Part shown: positions 11,078 to 21,384 of the stretch, piece after piece
Position numbering within the stretch: position 1 is the stretch's first letter
Layout of the letters: the number at the start of each line of letters is the position of its first letter
Source of the DNA: Panorpa germanica
Lineage: Eukaryota > Arthropoda > Insecta > Mecoptera > Panorpidae
Length of the DNA stretch: 64,000 nucleotides
Direction of reading: 5' to 3'
NCBI GenBank assembly: GCA_963678705.1
Contig: OY783218.1
Coordinates: 7,326,152 to 7,390,151, forward strand
Translations under genes and position numbers: made by a program
The notes under the pieces: model-generated
Told to the model about the DNA's origin: nothing
Seen by the model: only the letters and a program-made list of their open reading frames with translations
Databases searched by the model: none

Positions 11078-12313
11078 ATGTCAGAAGAAGTTAAACAATT
11101 GATGGAAATGGGGTTTTCTCAAGCAAAATCGTAAGTTGTTATATTTTTTATGCTTCTAAACATTTGTTATATATTCGTATATATTTCAGTGAAAGAGCAA
11201 TAGCCGTTACTAATAATAAAGGAGTAGAACAAGCAATGGAATGGCTTCTTGCACATTCAGATGAACCTGACGTAGAAGCTCCTCAAACAAGTGAACAAAG
11301 TGAGGTTATCGGCAGTGATGCTGGTTCTCCCGAAGCAAAATCTCTTAGATGTGATGATTGTGGCAAATTGTTCAAGACACAGTTAGAAGTTGAATACCAT
11401 GCTTCTAAGACTTCACATAGTAATTTCTCGGAGTCAACAGAAGAGAAAAAGCCTCTTACTGAAGAAGAGAAAAAAGAACAATTAGCGAAATTAGAGGAGC
11501 GGATGAAACAGAAACGTAAAGAACGCGAAGAATTGGAGAAGGTATGTTTTATTTAACAATTCCTTTCGTTTACGAAATATTACTTTATTAAATTGTTATA
11601 TTTCACAGGAAGAAGCGCGAGAAAAAGAAAAACTTAGAATAAGGTCTGGCAAAGACATGTTGGAGGCAAAGAAAAAGCTTGAAGATGTAGAAATTATGAA
11701 AATGGTCGAAGATAGGAAACGTGAAAAAGAAGAGGATAGGAAAGCCAGAGAGCGGGTGCGTGCTCAAATAGAAGCTGATAAGGCCGCCAGGAGAATGAAA
11801 GCTGCTGGGTAGGATTTATTTTAATATTAATCCTTATATTGCATATAATGATATTATTCTTTTATACTACCTCATCTATATATATGTCACATTTCCTAAA
11901 ACACTTCATAATTATATAGAATAGATCCAAACACTGCAGCTACTATACCTCCAGTAGAACCAGTTATTCCATCCGTAGCAGCAGCAGCTCCTTCTAAGGA
12001 CTACTCATCCACACGTCTACAGATTCGACTTCCGGATGGGACAGCACTTACACAAACTTTTGCCGCTAAAGAACAACTCTCTGCGGTTAGACTGTTCATT
12101 CAAATAAACAAAATGAACGACGATCAGGACTTCGATATTATGACAACATTTCCCAGAAAAGTCTTTACGCGTGATGATTATGAAAAACCATTAGATATAT
12201 TAGGTAAACGATGAATTACATTCTTTCTTTGACTATTTCATGTTAATGTGGATCTTTTTTCAGGTCTAGTCCCTTCAGCCGTAGTGATAGTAACGAAAGG
12301 TTCAAGCTACTAA
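11078..12313 (+). CDS. UBXN1: UBX domain-containing protein 1 (SAKS1), p97/ubiquitin adaptor
   Basis: UBXN1 binds ubiquitin chains through a UBA domain and p97/VCP through a UBX domain. Five exons join in frame: 11078..11130, 11190..11541, 11609..11808, 11920..12203 and 12264..12313, each bounded by GT and AG; introns are 59-111 bp. The protein is 312 aa. Residues 1-40 form the UBA domain (LMEMGFSQAKSERA, GVEQAMEWLLAH). Residues 72-94 form a C2H2 finger, C-x2-C-x12-H-x5-H, which the human protein as I recall it lacks. Residues about 100-190 are a charged coiled coil. The UBX domain (about 225-305) reads TRLQIRLPDGTALTQTF, then FPRKVF and LGLVPSAVVIV; the usual FPR loop is present. Confidence 0.95.
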
Positions 12314-12593
12314 ATGCGGAATTCGTTTAAGAAATTTCTATTGTATTTTGAAAGATCGAAATTCCATATTTTGTACTATAAAAATTAATAGAAAATTTAA
12401 ATACAATTTTCTTAATATTCCTTAGTTGTTTGATTTATGTATTTAAATTATTGGTAAGTTAATATATTTTTTTAGTGAAACTAGATATTTTGAATTTATT
12501 GTAATGTCTTAATACTTTGAAAGAACTTTTTTTTATGTAAAATTAACTCATAAAATTTTTATAGCTACATATTTAAAACAATGTGGCTTTATT

Positions 12594-12806
12594 AACGGCA
12601 ATTAACCCTGAAAATGGATGGCACTGAAGCGTTATGTCTATACTCAGCCGTTGGGGCAAGTGAAGTATTTATAACTTTTGTTATAATTATTATAAAGCCT
12701 CAATGAATAGGAGGGTCGCGGTGGTGTGCGCAGAAGGGTCTGGTCGTGACTGCCTGGAGCCGCCATCGGAGTAGATCTTGGTGGTAGTAGCAAATACGAA
12801 TGATTT
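12594..12806 (+). pseudogene. Decayed 28S rRNA fragment
   Basis: The stretch has the arrangement of an internal part of insect 28S rRNA. CCCTGAAAATGGATGGC at 12606-12622 is followed by a short AT-rich expansion segment, GAATAGGAGGGTCGCGGTGG, a GGAGCCGCCATCGGAGTAGA block, and TCTTGGTGGTAGTAGCAAAT at 12775-12794. Conserved blocks are intact but linkers have drifted and both ends stop abruptly, so this is a dispersed non-functional piece, not a ribosomal unit. It lies about 280 bp past the UBXN1 stop. Recognition is from memory of the 28S sequence. Confidence 0.8.
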
Positions 12807-13116
12807 TATTTAAATTTAGTCCGATAACTTCTCGATCTTCGATCAGCTATCAGCCGACCTTAACTGAATAGCTAAATAAATAATAATAGTTTTGCGCTTT
12901 TTATATTTTAGTGCGGTCCTATTCCTTTAATTATGTACAACAATAATTCATTTTAATAAATATCAATTATTTTTATTTCAGAAAGGAAGTTTAAGGTTCT
13001 ATATTATGTATCAGGCAGCGTTGTCCATAATTGTGTAAATGGATTAGTAATCACTAATCGTGAATAGTAATTTACTTGTTGGGAAACAAATATAAATAAT
13101 AATTATTTTTATTTTC
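12807..13116. other. AT-rich spacer between the 28S fragment and repeat A1
   Basis: No gene, RNA or repeat that I can support. Confidence 0.4.
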
Positions 13117-13755
13117 AATGGGCTTGTGTCCTATGTCTTAATTTCTATCAAAGTGTACTATATATTGATAAAGTGGGTTACTAGAACCTCAAATGTTCAA
13201 TTATTTTTTAATAACTCCTTATATGTTAGGAGATATTAACAATTAAAAAAGTCATTTTGTCTCTTTAATTATTAAAGGGATTCAACGTTGTACAAACTCC
13301 AAATGCATGTGACATCACAATCCTTGTGTAAGGTTACCAACCTTACAGATCATAAATCTCTGCTATATATATTTATATATCAAAATATCAAATATTATTT
13401 ACAGTTATTTCAAGGAACAATAAAATTTCAATATTATGTCTGCCTTAACAGGGTTAAATAAAGTAAAAACTTATTATTCTTTGACTTGACTGGATTGTTT
13501 GAGTACCAACAGCTACAAAACATTACCACAACACTGACCTACTCAACAAATAACTGACATTAAAATGCATTTCATGTCATACAAATATGGGTGACCATTT
13601 CTAGCGCTAAAACTACAATTCAAATTTTTAATTGCTATATCTCCGTCAATATTTAGATATTTAATAAAATAGACACGCCAATACACATTTATTAACATCA
13701 ATTTCAATCAACAATTGAAAAATCGACCACTAAAAAATGAGGACACAAGCCCATT
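13117..13755 (+). mobile_element. Family A short TIR element, copy A1 (639 bp)
   Basis: Reads in from AATGGGCTTGTGTCCT and ends with the inverted form AGGACACAAGCCCATT. No long ORF lies inside, so it is a non-autonomous DNA transposon (MITE-like). Landmarks are AGCGCTAAAACTACAATTC and GACACGCCAATACAC near the right end. No target site duplication is evident, so the superfamily is unknown. I use this copy as the family reference. Confidence 0.8.
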
Positions 13756-14122
13756 ACTGAAATAATATTGTTTACCAGTTTATTCACACAACCGTGTAAT
13801 GCTGTCACATCCGTTATCAATACTTTATACTCTATTTGACTCATAGTAAACTAGAGTACTCATTTAGTTCATCTATTTTAATTTTTTTGATTGAGGTAGT
13901 TACTGACCGAAAAATGATTACGCCTGGAACATATGCAATCCATTTTCCATGTGTGTTTAAATATAGTCGTAGAAAATTATTTACAATTGAACTACCTCCT
14001 AATATAATACTGGTATAAGCTGATTTTCCTCGACATATTTAACAATTTTAGCAAACGTTTTTTCATCTCGAAAAATGCTGAAAATCTTCTTTTGCAAAAA
14101 TTAAAAACACAATATTTTCATC
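13756..14122. other. Spacer between inverted copies A1 and A2
   Basis: 367 bp of AT-rich sequence. A 60-codon ORF here has no recognisable content; I do not call a gene. Confidence 0.4.
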
Positions 14123-14592
14123 AATGGGCTTGTGTCCTCATTTTTTAGTGGTCGATTTTTCAATTGTTGATTGAAATTGATGTTAATAAATGTGTATTGG
14201 CGTGTCTATTTTATTAAATATCTAAATGTTGACGGAGATATAGCAATTAAAAGTTTGAATTGTAGTTTTAGCGCTAGAAATATTTTTATAACGTGAAATG
14301 CATTTTAACGTCAGTTATTTGTTGAGTAGGTCAGTGCTGTGGTAATGTTTTTATTTTATTTAACCCTGCTAAGGCAGACATAATATTGAAATTTGATTGT
14401 TCCTTGAAATAGCTGTAAATAATGTTGAATCCCTTTAATAATTAAAGAGACAAAATGATTTTTTTAATTGTTAATATTTCTTAACATATAAGGAGTTATT
14501 AAAAATATTTGGACATTTGAGGTTCTAGTAACCCACTTTATCAATATATAGTACACTTTTATAGAAATTAAGACATAGGACACAAGCCCATT
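14123..14592 (-). mobile_element. Family A element, copy A2 (470 bp, inverted)
   Basis: The reverse complement of A1 with a central deletion of about 170 bp. Both termini (AATGGGCTTGTGTCCT and its inverse) are intact. With A1 it makes a long inverted repeat. Confidence 0.8.
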
Positions 14593-14974
14593 TCGTTTCT
14601 TTTCTGAAGTAACTGTATATCGGTTTGTATTTAAGAAAACAAAGAAAAATTGTTATTTTAATGTATTTATTCATATATGTATATAAAAGCTAACCTTTGT
14701 GCGAAATAAATTTTAAATACATGCAACTCGTATGTATATTATAATTTTCCTAAAAAATATTTACATCAGTCAAAAAAACATTTATTAAATAGTCCATAAT
14801 TGGTTTAGTCATAGCAAGTTTCAAATTAAAAGGTAAAATGTATTTTATGTACAATTTCTAAGATCTGAAATAAATATTATTAACATTTCAGATCCTTTAT
14901 TAAACTTATTACGTCTTTTCCAATCGTTGCACGTTTCATCTATAATTGACATATTTATTTAGCTATAATTAAAT

Positions 14975-17028
14975 CTATAAAGTAAACCATTGAATCATTT
15001 TAACTAAGTGATAAAATCTTGCAAGATTCCATCCAGACTCCTCCCGTTTTATAAATCGGTTTGGAGGCAGAGGTACAGTATTAGGATAAATAACAGGTTT
15101 ATTTATATCACAATTGGTTATAATGTTACCATACTCCGATTGTACTCCCTGTTTGACACCATCACAATCAGTGAGTTGTAACTTTTTATCAAAACAAATT
15201 CTAATTTCAAATATGTAGGCTAAACCAGTTTCCTTGTCATGTACACATTCCAATGCAGGGTTTTTGTTTAAGACACTCTTTAATCCTTTGTATAGATCCA
15301 GGACATTGTTTGTAGTATTCGGATATATTCCAGCCTTCGCGAGGACGTTCTCCATTGCATAGGATTGCAGCCATTGTAATCCTTGTCCAAAATATTTATT
15401 TTCTGAATCTAATTGTGGCAGCACAGCTGCACATGTTCCATGTTTTGTCCATTCGTGTTTCCATAGTGAATCTAGTGGAGTGTCTGTAAAGAAAAACATG
15501 AAACTATTAGTTACATATAAAAAGAAAAGCTTTACTATATTAGTACATATAAGAAAAAGTACTTTCAAAGGACTTTATCCAAAAATGTGTTACAGTGGTT
15601 ACGGCGAATCAGGCGTTCTTATCATTGACAAACAATAATGTGTAAAAAACCCTTACCCGCTAAAATATCATATAACGGGTTAAGGGTTTTTTACGCATCG
15701 TCGTTGCCTACCTCCAGCGCATCAGCGGTAGCAGCAGGATGAACTCCAGTTGGACTAATGTCAACAGCAACGAGCAGTACTATGTAGAAAACCCTTAACC
15801 CACGTTCAAATATATATGGGTTAAGGGTTTTTTACTGAGCATCGCTGTCTGAAAGCAAATGTAATCAATCCCCTTATAAGCAGGCAACAACTTTTACATT
15901 ATATGTATACAAAATATTAGTAGGGTGCCATTGCTCATTAGAAACTGCCAAGACTTAGATGGCGTGTAGAACACAAACCACGACAGAAGAATAGGTTAAT
16001 AAGTGGCAGCGAATATTGTAAATGTACTACATGAAATAACTATTTTTTAGCTATACCTTTTTCAATATTTATCCAGTATTGTTCCAGTTGTTTTTCCAAT
16101 GGAAGTAATTGATTGATGTCAAATTTCCAGCTTGAATTGCAGAACTGTGGTCCAATAGTTCCTAATTTTGTCGGCCAAATTCCATGCACTGTCCATATAT
16201 CCCGGGAAGGTAGAGAACATTTATGTTTCTGCTGTTGTTCCCGCCATTGTAGACAAACTGTGGTTGGCCAGTGCTGGGTGAATATCAGAACGTCCCACTC
16301 ATGGTCTCCTAGTGTACCTGCATTTTCATCATCATCGTAATAGTCACTGTAATAGAACAATAAAATATACTAAAGTTTAAAAAAAATGTGCTGCTAATTC
16401 TATTACAAATATTTTTTTTATTTCTATTCGTTTGTGAGCGTAAAAAAAAGAATGTAGCCTTGCTTGCTGAGTATGAAGAATCAGTGCTTACCTAGCAGGA
16501 AAAAAATGCGTATTATTTCAATTTCAATGCGTAAGTAATTGGGATTTAAATTAATAATAGATAGGTTCATCACACTGCTATTATGTAATTAATTGGTTTG
16601 AGTCTATGTTATCAAAAATATTTGATAACAAAGGAAAAAGTATTACTATAATATTGATATTTATAATAAGAATAAGGTGAATCATAAAAGAAACAATTGA
16701 GTAATTTTCTAGTATTATATAGCTGAGTTTTTTATATAATTATTAATCCTTATTAAACAATTAACTAAATTATATTCATTTCATTCTCACAAAAATAATT
16801 CTTAAAAATACTAATGTTAATATATATTTATAAAATGAATGTGTAGATTATATTTATACTGATGATAAAATATATAAACAAACATATTTAAAGTAGTTTA
16901 TGCTACACATATTATCTTAACCCATGACCTATTATAAACAATCTTATTTTTATTTTGAAAATAAAGACTTACCTAGTATACACTGAACCAATTAATATAA
17001 TAGAAAGAATTGCACAAATTTTATACAT
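14975..17028 (-). CDS. RNASET2: Secreted/lysosomal RNase T2 (RNase Oy-like)
   Basis: RNase T2 enzymes cleave single-stranded RNA in acidic compartments or outside the cell. Three exons join in frame: 17028..16973, 16346..16057 and 15483..14975, giving 284 aa. Donors are AG|GTAAGT and AAAG|GTATAG; acceptors are TTACAG. Exon 1 encodes a signal peptide (MYKICAILSIILIGSVYT). Exon 2 has FTQHWPTTVC and the CAS1 motif IWTVHGIWP with catalytic His73. Exon 3 has CAS2, LWKHEWTKHGTC, with Glu126 and His130. The Cys pattern and CFDKKLQLTDC fit the family. Reverse-complement AATAAA at 14954-14959 lies 16 bp past the stop. All catalytic residues are present, so the enzyme should be active. The second intron carries two unusual hairpins. 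Confidence 0.95.
15642..15694. repeat. Intronic hairpin 1 (53 bp palindrome)
   Basis: The left arm GTAAAAAACCCTTACCCG (15642-15659) pairs with CGGGTTAAGGGTTTTTTAC (15676-15694) apart from one extra base; the loop is 16 bp and AT-rich. It lies in intron 2 of the RNase T2 gene and is a near copy of the hairpin at 15784. Confidence 0.85.
15784..15835. repeat. Intronic hairpin 2 (52 bp palindrome)
   Basis: The left arm GTAGAAAACCCTTAACCCA (15784-15802) pairs with TGGGTTAAGGGTTTTTTAC (15817-15835), 18 of 19 positions, with a 14-bp loop. It shares the AAACCCTTAaCCC core and a nearby GCATCG with hairpin 1. The unit may be a short duplicated palindrome or the two ends of one small foldback element of about 194 bp. 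Confidence 0.85.
16347..16972 (-). other. First intron of the RNase T2 gene
   Basis: 626 bp of AT-rich intron with GT-AG ends. I see nothing else in it. Confidence 0.6.
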
Positions 17029-17739
17029 TTTTGACTGTTAAAAAAAGAAATGATGTACTAGAAATAGATAACGTCAGCTTTTAATTTCCATTGTTAAAAT
17101 GGCTGTTGTATTGAAACTTCAATTTGATTGTGGACTTCGGAGTGAAAAATTAGGTAGAGGGGAGTGAGGTACAGATGATGCTTAATGTAGTAGGGGGAGC
17201 TAGCACTGCGCATTGCGCTATCTGTGTTGCATTTTGTAATCATTGATCGGTCGGTAAGATAGACTGATATTTATGTAGTGGTAATATTTAATAATATTTT
17301 TAATAATACCAAGAATTACGTGCAACTTCTAAAAACTGAAAACCATAGCATTTCATTGCAACATTTAGAATTCACGAAATGTTTATCATCAAAGAAGGAA
17401 ATGGAATTTCGCGGTTTCTAAAAATTTGCTCACTGATGCCTTTATAACCAGTGTCAATTTCTTAGGCACGTGCTATAGAAGCTTCTAGTAAACTTTTAGA
17501 ATAGGGCACTGAATCAAAAGGTTATCGAGGGATACAAATCCATTCATTAAATATTTAGCTCTGGAATAGTTTACAAAAGAAAGTATATAACATTACAGTA
17601 ATATAAATAATTAGAATATAATAATTCATGGATTGGTTCAATCTGCTGTCATTTTAGCAGAGTTTCACAAAATTTAGATTCACCTTGTCTTCTTTTTGCG
17701 GCATTTATCTTCTGTAAACTGAATTGTAAACTTGCATGT
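17029..17739. other. Upstream flank of RNase T2
   Basis: Likely holds the RNase T2 promoter just right of 17028. I see no firm core motif and no further gene. Confidence 0.4.
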
Positions 17740-18346
17740 AATGGGTTTGTGTTCTATGTCTTAATTTCTATAAAACTCTACTATATATTAATAAAGTTGG
17801 CTAGAACCTCAAATTTCAGCAGATATTAACAATTAAAAAAGTCAATTTGTCTCTTTAATTATTAAAGAGATTCAACGTTGTACACATTCCAACTGCATGT
17901 GACATCACAATCCTTGTGTAAGGTTACCAACCTTACAGATCATAAATCTCTGCTATATGAATTTATATATCAAAATATCAAATATTATTTACAGCTATTT
18001 TAAGGAACAATAAAATTCCAATATTGTGTCTGCCGTAACAGGGTTAAATAAAATAAAAACTTATTATTCTTTGACTTGACTTGATTATTTCGACTACCAA
18101 CAGCTATAAAACATTACCACAGCACTGACCTACTCAACAAATAAATGACGTTAAAATGCATGTCACGTCATACAAATATGGCCGACCATTTCTAGCGCTA
18201 AAACTACAATTCAAACTTTTAATTGCTATATCTCCATCAATATTTAGATATTTAATAAAATAGACACGCCAATACACATTTATTAACATCAATTTCAATC
18301 AACAATTGAAAAATCGACCACTAAAAAATGAGGACACAAGCCCATT
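17740..18346 (+). mobile_element. Family A element, copy A3 (607 bp)
   Basis: Same orientation as A1 and nearly full length. The left end is slightly altered (AATGGGTTTGTGTTCT); the right end is intact (AGGACACAAGCCCATT). The inner sequence tracks A1 closely, so the two copies are of similar, fairly recent age. Confidence 0.8.
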
Positions 18347-18981
18347 GCCATCTAATATTACATCACACTCAAATGAGGAGAACAGAGTTCCTAAACTGCA
18401 ACAAGAAGGGAGGGAGTGGTAGTCATGAGCTATCTATTCTAAAATTCCAAAAAATAAAATAAACATGATCGAAAAACAAAATAAGATTAAAAGAAATTAA
18501 ATTTATTTTAATGTGTGACGTCACAATTGAGGCGTGACATTAAATTTGTGTGATTTAATTTATGAAATAGTAAAAATTCGAAATACTGTATTTGTTTATA
18601 AAAAAAATATTTCTGCATATAATAATATTGAATTTGATTCTACTGAATTGTGAGTAGATACAATTAAATTCGCCGAGGACGAATTGTGACTAAATACAAA
18701 TGAATTATAGACCGCTTTCGTCAAGGTCTCCAAATTTTGCACGCACTCTTTGTAGATGTCAAGGCAATAACAATTTGTTAAAAAAATCTCGATATTCAAT
18801 TTCTTCGAATTAATGTATAAAATAATGAAGGCAATAAAAATAGAAAAGTAATTTATCACACACTTTAATTAATAATGCCTGGCTCAGATTTGTTTATAAT
18901 CTTTTACAAAATATATAGATTTGAATTTAAAGCCACATGCTTTTATTATTAAACTATGTGATAAATTATTTAAATCTCTTT
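18347..18981. other. AT-rich intergenic stretch
   Basis: Contains an 87-codon minus-strand ORF with no recognisable domain and composition like noncoding DNA. I do not support a gene here. Confidence 0.4.
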
Positions 18982-19421
18982 CCCAGTAAACAATTTGGTG
19001 AAGTTCGAGTCACTCGTACAATTCTATTCTAACGCTTTACAAGTTCTCTACCTGTCACAGATTTTATGTTAGTTATTCTTTCTAGTATTCTTTCTTTTTC
19101 CAACATTATTGAAAAAATCACGATCCGTACTAAAGATTACATCTATTTATTTCTTCATTTAAATATTTATATTTTGCAAACTCTAAAAAGTAGAATTCCA
19201 TTAAGTTTTATACCCCTGCTAGTATCAAGTTTATAACTCCGGTCATAAATCATAAACCCACTCCGCTTTTAATTCAGCAGTGAACCGTCGTTGCAATGTC
19301 TGTAGGTCATAAAAAGGGCCTATCCTATGAACGACTGAATAGAAAACGAACACGTTCTAGACAAAAAATTCATTATATGTAATAGAAATTAAGTAGAATT
19401 TACTCCAAAATGTTTACTGGG
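18982..19421 (-). mobile_element. Family E TIR element, copy E1 (440 bp)
   Basis: Begins CCCAGTAAACAATTTGGTGA and ends TCCAAAATGTTTACTGGG, which are imperfect inverses. The interior is longer than in the other E copies. No ORF. A non-autonomous DNA element of unknown superfamily. Confidence 0.65.
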
Positions 19422-19624
19422 TTATTATAAATCATTAATTATTTAAATAAGTAAATGCTTATTTTATAAAAAAAAATATATTTATTTTTCGGTGAAGAGA
19501 AGAAATAAAAAATTTGCATGGCCGAGTATTTAAAAGGGATGAAAGGGATAATGATTACATTTTATTTTATGCAATATACATTTCATGACATAGATTCCAC
19601 TAATCTATAGTGAATTTCATTTGA

Positions 19625-20392
19625 CGGAATTACTATTGAAACAATAGATGGGGATGAGGTAGACCATGGAAGAAGAATTGTAAATGTTAAAAAAGCAGTG
19701 AATGAGAAACTGATGACTACATGGCAAAACAGATGGGATATAACGGAAAAAGGAAGAACAACTTATCACCACATTAAGAATGTCAAGTTTGTAAAGCAAA
19801 ATAAGTGGTTTCAACCTGAACTGTATTTATCCTTTTAGTAAGCGGCCATGGATCTATTAAAGCAAAGTTAGTCCAGCTTGGAGTTGAGAGTAATGATAGG
19901 TGCAGATGTGGTGAACGGGAAACACTGATACATATATTAAAAGAATGCCCAGACTACTATGAAGCGAGAGTGAAATTTCAAGATAGAATAAAAGTCAGAG
20001 AAATTGGAAGTCTAGAGTATCTAGTAAATGAAGAGATTATGTATCGATATTATAATGAGTATGCGAAGGAGATTTTTGAAACTAGAAAAATGCTATTGAA
20101 GAATTATGAAGTAAGAAGAAGAAGAGATGCAGAGACAGTAATAGGAAGTGAAGGAGAAGAATTAGAGCAAGGGAATTGGGATAATTTCACGGCGGATGAG
20201 ATTGAACAATAAATTAGATAAAATGAGTTATAATAAGTTACTTTGTACATCTTTTATTTGTTCTTATATAATAATGTAATTGAAATGTAAAAAATTAAGG
20301 GGGATAGAATAAGTGGAAAAAGCAGCACATATGGGCGGAAGCTCAGGAGGTGCTATTAAATTTAATACATGAAAAAAAATAAAAAAAATGTT
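19625..20392 (+). mobile_element. 5'-truncated non-LTR retrotransposon, 3' end (R1/Jockey-like LINE)
   Basis: A reading frame ending at 20210-20212 contains VSGHGSIKAKLVQLG followed by CRCGERETLIHILKECPDY, the Cys/His motif typical of the C-terminus of R1/Jockey-type LINE polymerases. The preceding 200 bp (TTWQNRWD...GRTTYHHI) resembles the end of an RNase H/linker region but is interrupted by a stop. After the stop come a 3'UTR of about 160 bp and an A-rich tail near 20370-20392. The reverse transcriptase is missing, as expected for a 5'-truncated insertion. The charged tail of about 50 residues is unusually polar. Confidence 0.75.
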
Positions 20393-20784
20393 ATTTTCAA
20401 TATTCAGCTCTGATTGTTCTTACTTGCAGACGCATACGATTGGTTGTATTAATTTTGATTGTAATTTTCACTTTTTCAACAGTTACTACAGCGCCGGCCC
20501 AAACATTTATTGCATTTTGGGGGATATGTGGCTTTAGCGCCTTCAAAAGTATGCTCAAATAACATAGGTACCTTGCCCGCCATTTGGAGCGGCCCTGTAT
20601 ATAAACAACATGTAAACTTAGAAAATATTTATAACCGAAGAGATTATGTAAAAACTAATTATATAATATTAAAAATCTACACATACTCGCTAAACATAGT
20701 TAAAAAGATTAAATTTTACATAACATTTTTTAGGTTAATATAATGTAAGGTTACCTAACCAAAATTATTTTCCAACAAACATTT
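20393..20784. other. AT-rich intergenic stretch
   Basis: Past the LINE tail there is a small G+C-richer patch near 20485-20600 with a TATATAA, but no supported gene. Confidence 0.35.
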
Positions 20785-21014
20785 AAGCCACTGTTCCTAG
20801 TTTTAATTTAAGGTTTTAACGTTAAATGTCATTTTGAACTTGTGAAATCATGCGTCAGTAATATACATTATTTTGTAATAATTACTGTCTTTATTTAATA
20901 TAAATTATTGTATTTAATATAATTAATTTTATTTCTTTATATTTTAAAGCTGAAACTTACATTTTAGGTTAAAACCTTAAATTAACACTAAAACTCAGTG
21001 AGTGGGAATGGAGC
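20785..21014 (-). mobile_element. Family G palindromic element, copy G1
   Basis: The arms CTAGTTTTAATTTAAGGTTT near 20797 and TTAAAACCTTAAATTAACAC near 20970 are inverted copies, so the element folds back on itself. Its right end CAGTGAGTGGGAAT is the inverse of the ATTCCCACTCACTG that opens G2. It is MITE-like with no ORF. Confidence 0.6.
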
Positions 21015-21057
21015 TTTATATTTTCTAACATTATTTATACATAATATTTTATATTAA

Positions 21058-21384
21058 ACTAGCTGTCCCGGCCACGCGTTGCTGTGACTAACGTTTTTGT
21101 CATATTACATTACATAGCGCCATCTATTGAATATTTACTCAATCTAGTCAACAGAATATTTACTCAATCTAGTCAACAGATGTCGCCATCATCGTCGCCA
21201 GATGTCATAATTAATTAATTTGCAATAAGATAATATTGCAATCATAAATTGAGATGTAAGCTATCCTATCTTTCAAGTTGGATCAAACTGCACACGGTGT
21301 ACAAATTTGATTAAAATCGGTTAAGTAGTTTAGGAGTCCATCGCGGAGGAACAACGTGACACGTAATTTATATATATATTAAGA
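21058..21384 (+). repeat. Dispersed repeat C, copy C1
   Basis: Starts CTAGCTGTCCCGGCCACGCG and runs through CGCCATCTATTGAAT, a direct repeat of about 25 bp (TTTACTCAATCTAGTCAACA twice), GATTAAAATCGGTTAAG and CGGAGGAACAACGTGACACG into an AT tail. This is the look of a LINE (RTE-like) 3' end or a SINE. It is nearly identical to C2, which implies recent activity. Class assignment is inference. Confidence 0.7.

Noticed and set aside
16113-16340. Plus-strand 75-codon ORF over RNase T2 exon 2
   Set aside because: Antisense shadow of the exon bearing the CAS1 motif.
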